This document shows positions 7,069 through 8,048 of a stretch of DNA of 8,048 bases, piece after piece (position 1 is the first letter of the stretch; every line of letters begins with the position of its first letter). The stretch spans positions 1-8,048 of the forward strand of contig JAQYVQ010000199.1 in NCBI GenBank assembly GCA_030145435.1, given 5' to 3'. The notes beneath the pieces were generated by a model that was not told the DNA's origin, did no database searches, and saw only the letters and a list, made by a program, of their open reading frames with translations. The DNA comes from Syntrophobacteria bacterium (GTDB taxonomy: Bacteria > Desulfobacterota > DSWW01). Made by a program: the position numbers and the translations under genes.

Positions 7069-8048
7069 TCAGGATTCCATCAATGCGGTCTCCTTCCGCC
7101 TGCCCCACCAGACGCCCGCACCACAGCCTGCCAGTGTGCCGAGTATGGCACCCGAGGTCTTGAAGACGACGGCGGTTCTCACCGAGAATTCCTCGAAACC
7201 GGCAACGGAGAGGATCCACTGCATGATCGAGCCCACCACGAACATGAGAAGGACTGTCGAGAGGAGGAGCCCGACCGCTGCCCCGGGCACGCCCACGCCA
7301 CGCAGCCCGGACACGCTGAATTGCTTCGGCGAGAGCCGGCCCAATCGAACGTCACCCCGAACCTGTGCGTCCGAGGAGAGATACATGAAGAAATAGAGGA
7401 TGCCGAAGACGATGCCGAAATCCCAACCCACGAGCGAGAAGGGGATCGCTTCCACCGCCTCGGGGCCTTCCAGGACCCACTTGAACTGCTTGATGCCGAT
7501 ACCCAGGTTGATGATGCCCTGGAGGACCGCCCAGGGCAGGAGGTGCTCGAGCGTGAAGTACGTCCCGAAGCCCGGGACGGCGCCTGTGTTACTTTCCTCA
7601 AGCGCGCCGGTAAAGGAAACCTGGTCGCCCGGCAGGATGACGGCGATCAACACGGTGGTCCCCAGAAGCAACGGGACAAAGACAATCGTATCGATCGTGA
7701 ACAGTGTGAAGGTTTCATCGCCGGTCAGGGGGACAAGAAACCAGGCGGCCAGGGCGATGGCAACCCCCGCAGGCAAGGCCAGCGGCCCCATCCGCCTCCA
7801 CGGATTGAACACCCCGTCCGGCTCGCGCCCCGCAGGGTCGCCCATGACCCACCTGCCCCTGATGAAATCCCTCCTCGTGTTGACCAGGGCACCGTGGCAC
7901 TGAATCAACACGAAGCACAGAAGAAACAACAGTGCGAAGGCCCGCACTTCGATCAGGGTCCCCCAGCCGGGGCCGAAAAGGCCAAAGACGATCCACGCCA
8001 GGAACGCGACGACGACCACCACGCCGATAAAGTTGGCAAAGAACTGGA
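7069..8048 (-). CDS. Polytopic membrane protein of unknown function, N-terminus outside the window
   Basis: The minus-strand frame is open from the right edge to a TGA at 7071-7069. A GTG at 8022 could be read as a start, but the frame continues upstream as QFFANFIG directly into VVVVVAFLAWIVFG. These residues form one continuous membrane helix, so the gene almost certainly begins outside the window. The 325 visible residues contain about eight hydrophobic segments. Counting residues from the GTG, they are: the truncated first helix to about 17, 27-44, 80-99, 108-130, 157-177, 195-215, 244-272 and 284-306. Between the second and third is a polar basic loop of about 35 residues (NTRRDFIRGRW, DPAGREPDG). 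A LSSDAQVRGDVRLGRLSPKQF segment forms another polar loop before the seventh. The last residues are basic and polar (WWGRRKETALMES). I do not recognise the family and see no catalytic, transporter or channel signature. It is followed after 34 bp by the AF1514-like gene. Confidence 0.85.
   Translation of the reverse strand, partial: QFFANFIGVVVVVAFLAWIVFGLFGPGWGTLIEVRAFALLFLLCFVLIQCHGALVNTRRDFIRGRWVMGDPAGREPDGVFNPWRRMGPLALPAGVAIALAAWFLVPLTGDETFTLFTIDTIVFVPLLLGTTVLIAVILPGDQVSFTGALEESNTGAVPGFGTYFTLEHLLPWAVLQGIINLGIGIKQFKWVLEGPEAVEAIPFSLVGWDFGIVFGILYFFMYLSSDAQVRGDVRLGRLSPKQFSVSGLRGVGVPGAAVGLLLSTVLLMFVVGSIMQWILSVAGFEEFSVRTAVVFKTSGAILGTLAGCGAGVWWGRRKETALMES

Overview
This 8-kb window is GC-rich, densely coded chromosomal DNA with no RNA gene, CRISPR array, phage gene or insertion sequence that I can see. 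The gene content suggests a Gram-negative bacterium, perhaps a deltaproteobacterium / Desulfobacterota of the Syntrophobacter type: an EttA-type ABC-F protein, a CBS-tailed ClC protein, an HDOD protein and a small AF1514-like protein. This placement is an inference from gene style, not from any marker gene.

Layout from left to right. Positions 1-171 (+) hold the C-terminal 56 codons of a gene entering from the left. A minus-strand cluster then runs leftwards from about 4790 to 192. It starts with a pentapeptide-repeat protein fused to a two-helix potassium-channel pore (4714-3563). Twelve bases later comes an HDOD-domain signalling protein (3550-2693). After a 239-bp gap with a good promoter candidate comes a ClC anion channel/transporter carrying four CBS motifs (2453-192). 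Divergent from this cluster, across 341 bp that contain two imperfect 53-bp direct repeats, is ettA (5056-6741, +), encoding a ribosome-associated ABC-F ATPase. Converging on ettA is a minus-strand pair: an unrecognised polytopic membrane protein that enters from the right edge (8048-7069) and a 98-residue AF1514/DUF5619-like protein (7034-6738). The last of these shares a CTAG tetranucleotide with ettA in which both stop codons lie.

The most interesting unit is the minus-strand cluster. A cation pore with the TLGYGD potassium filter and a pentapeptide beta-helix sensor/anchor, a degenerate-HD signalling protein, and an anion pathway with a double Bateman (adenine-nucleotide-sensing) module lie together. 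K+ and Cl- conductances under separate regulatory domains could act jointly in osmotic or membrane-potential control. That joint role is inference from co-location only. The ClC protein also departs from the classical exchanger at two key positions: no GSGIP serine, and valine where the internal proton glutamate is expected.
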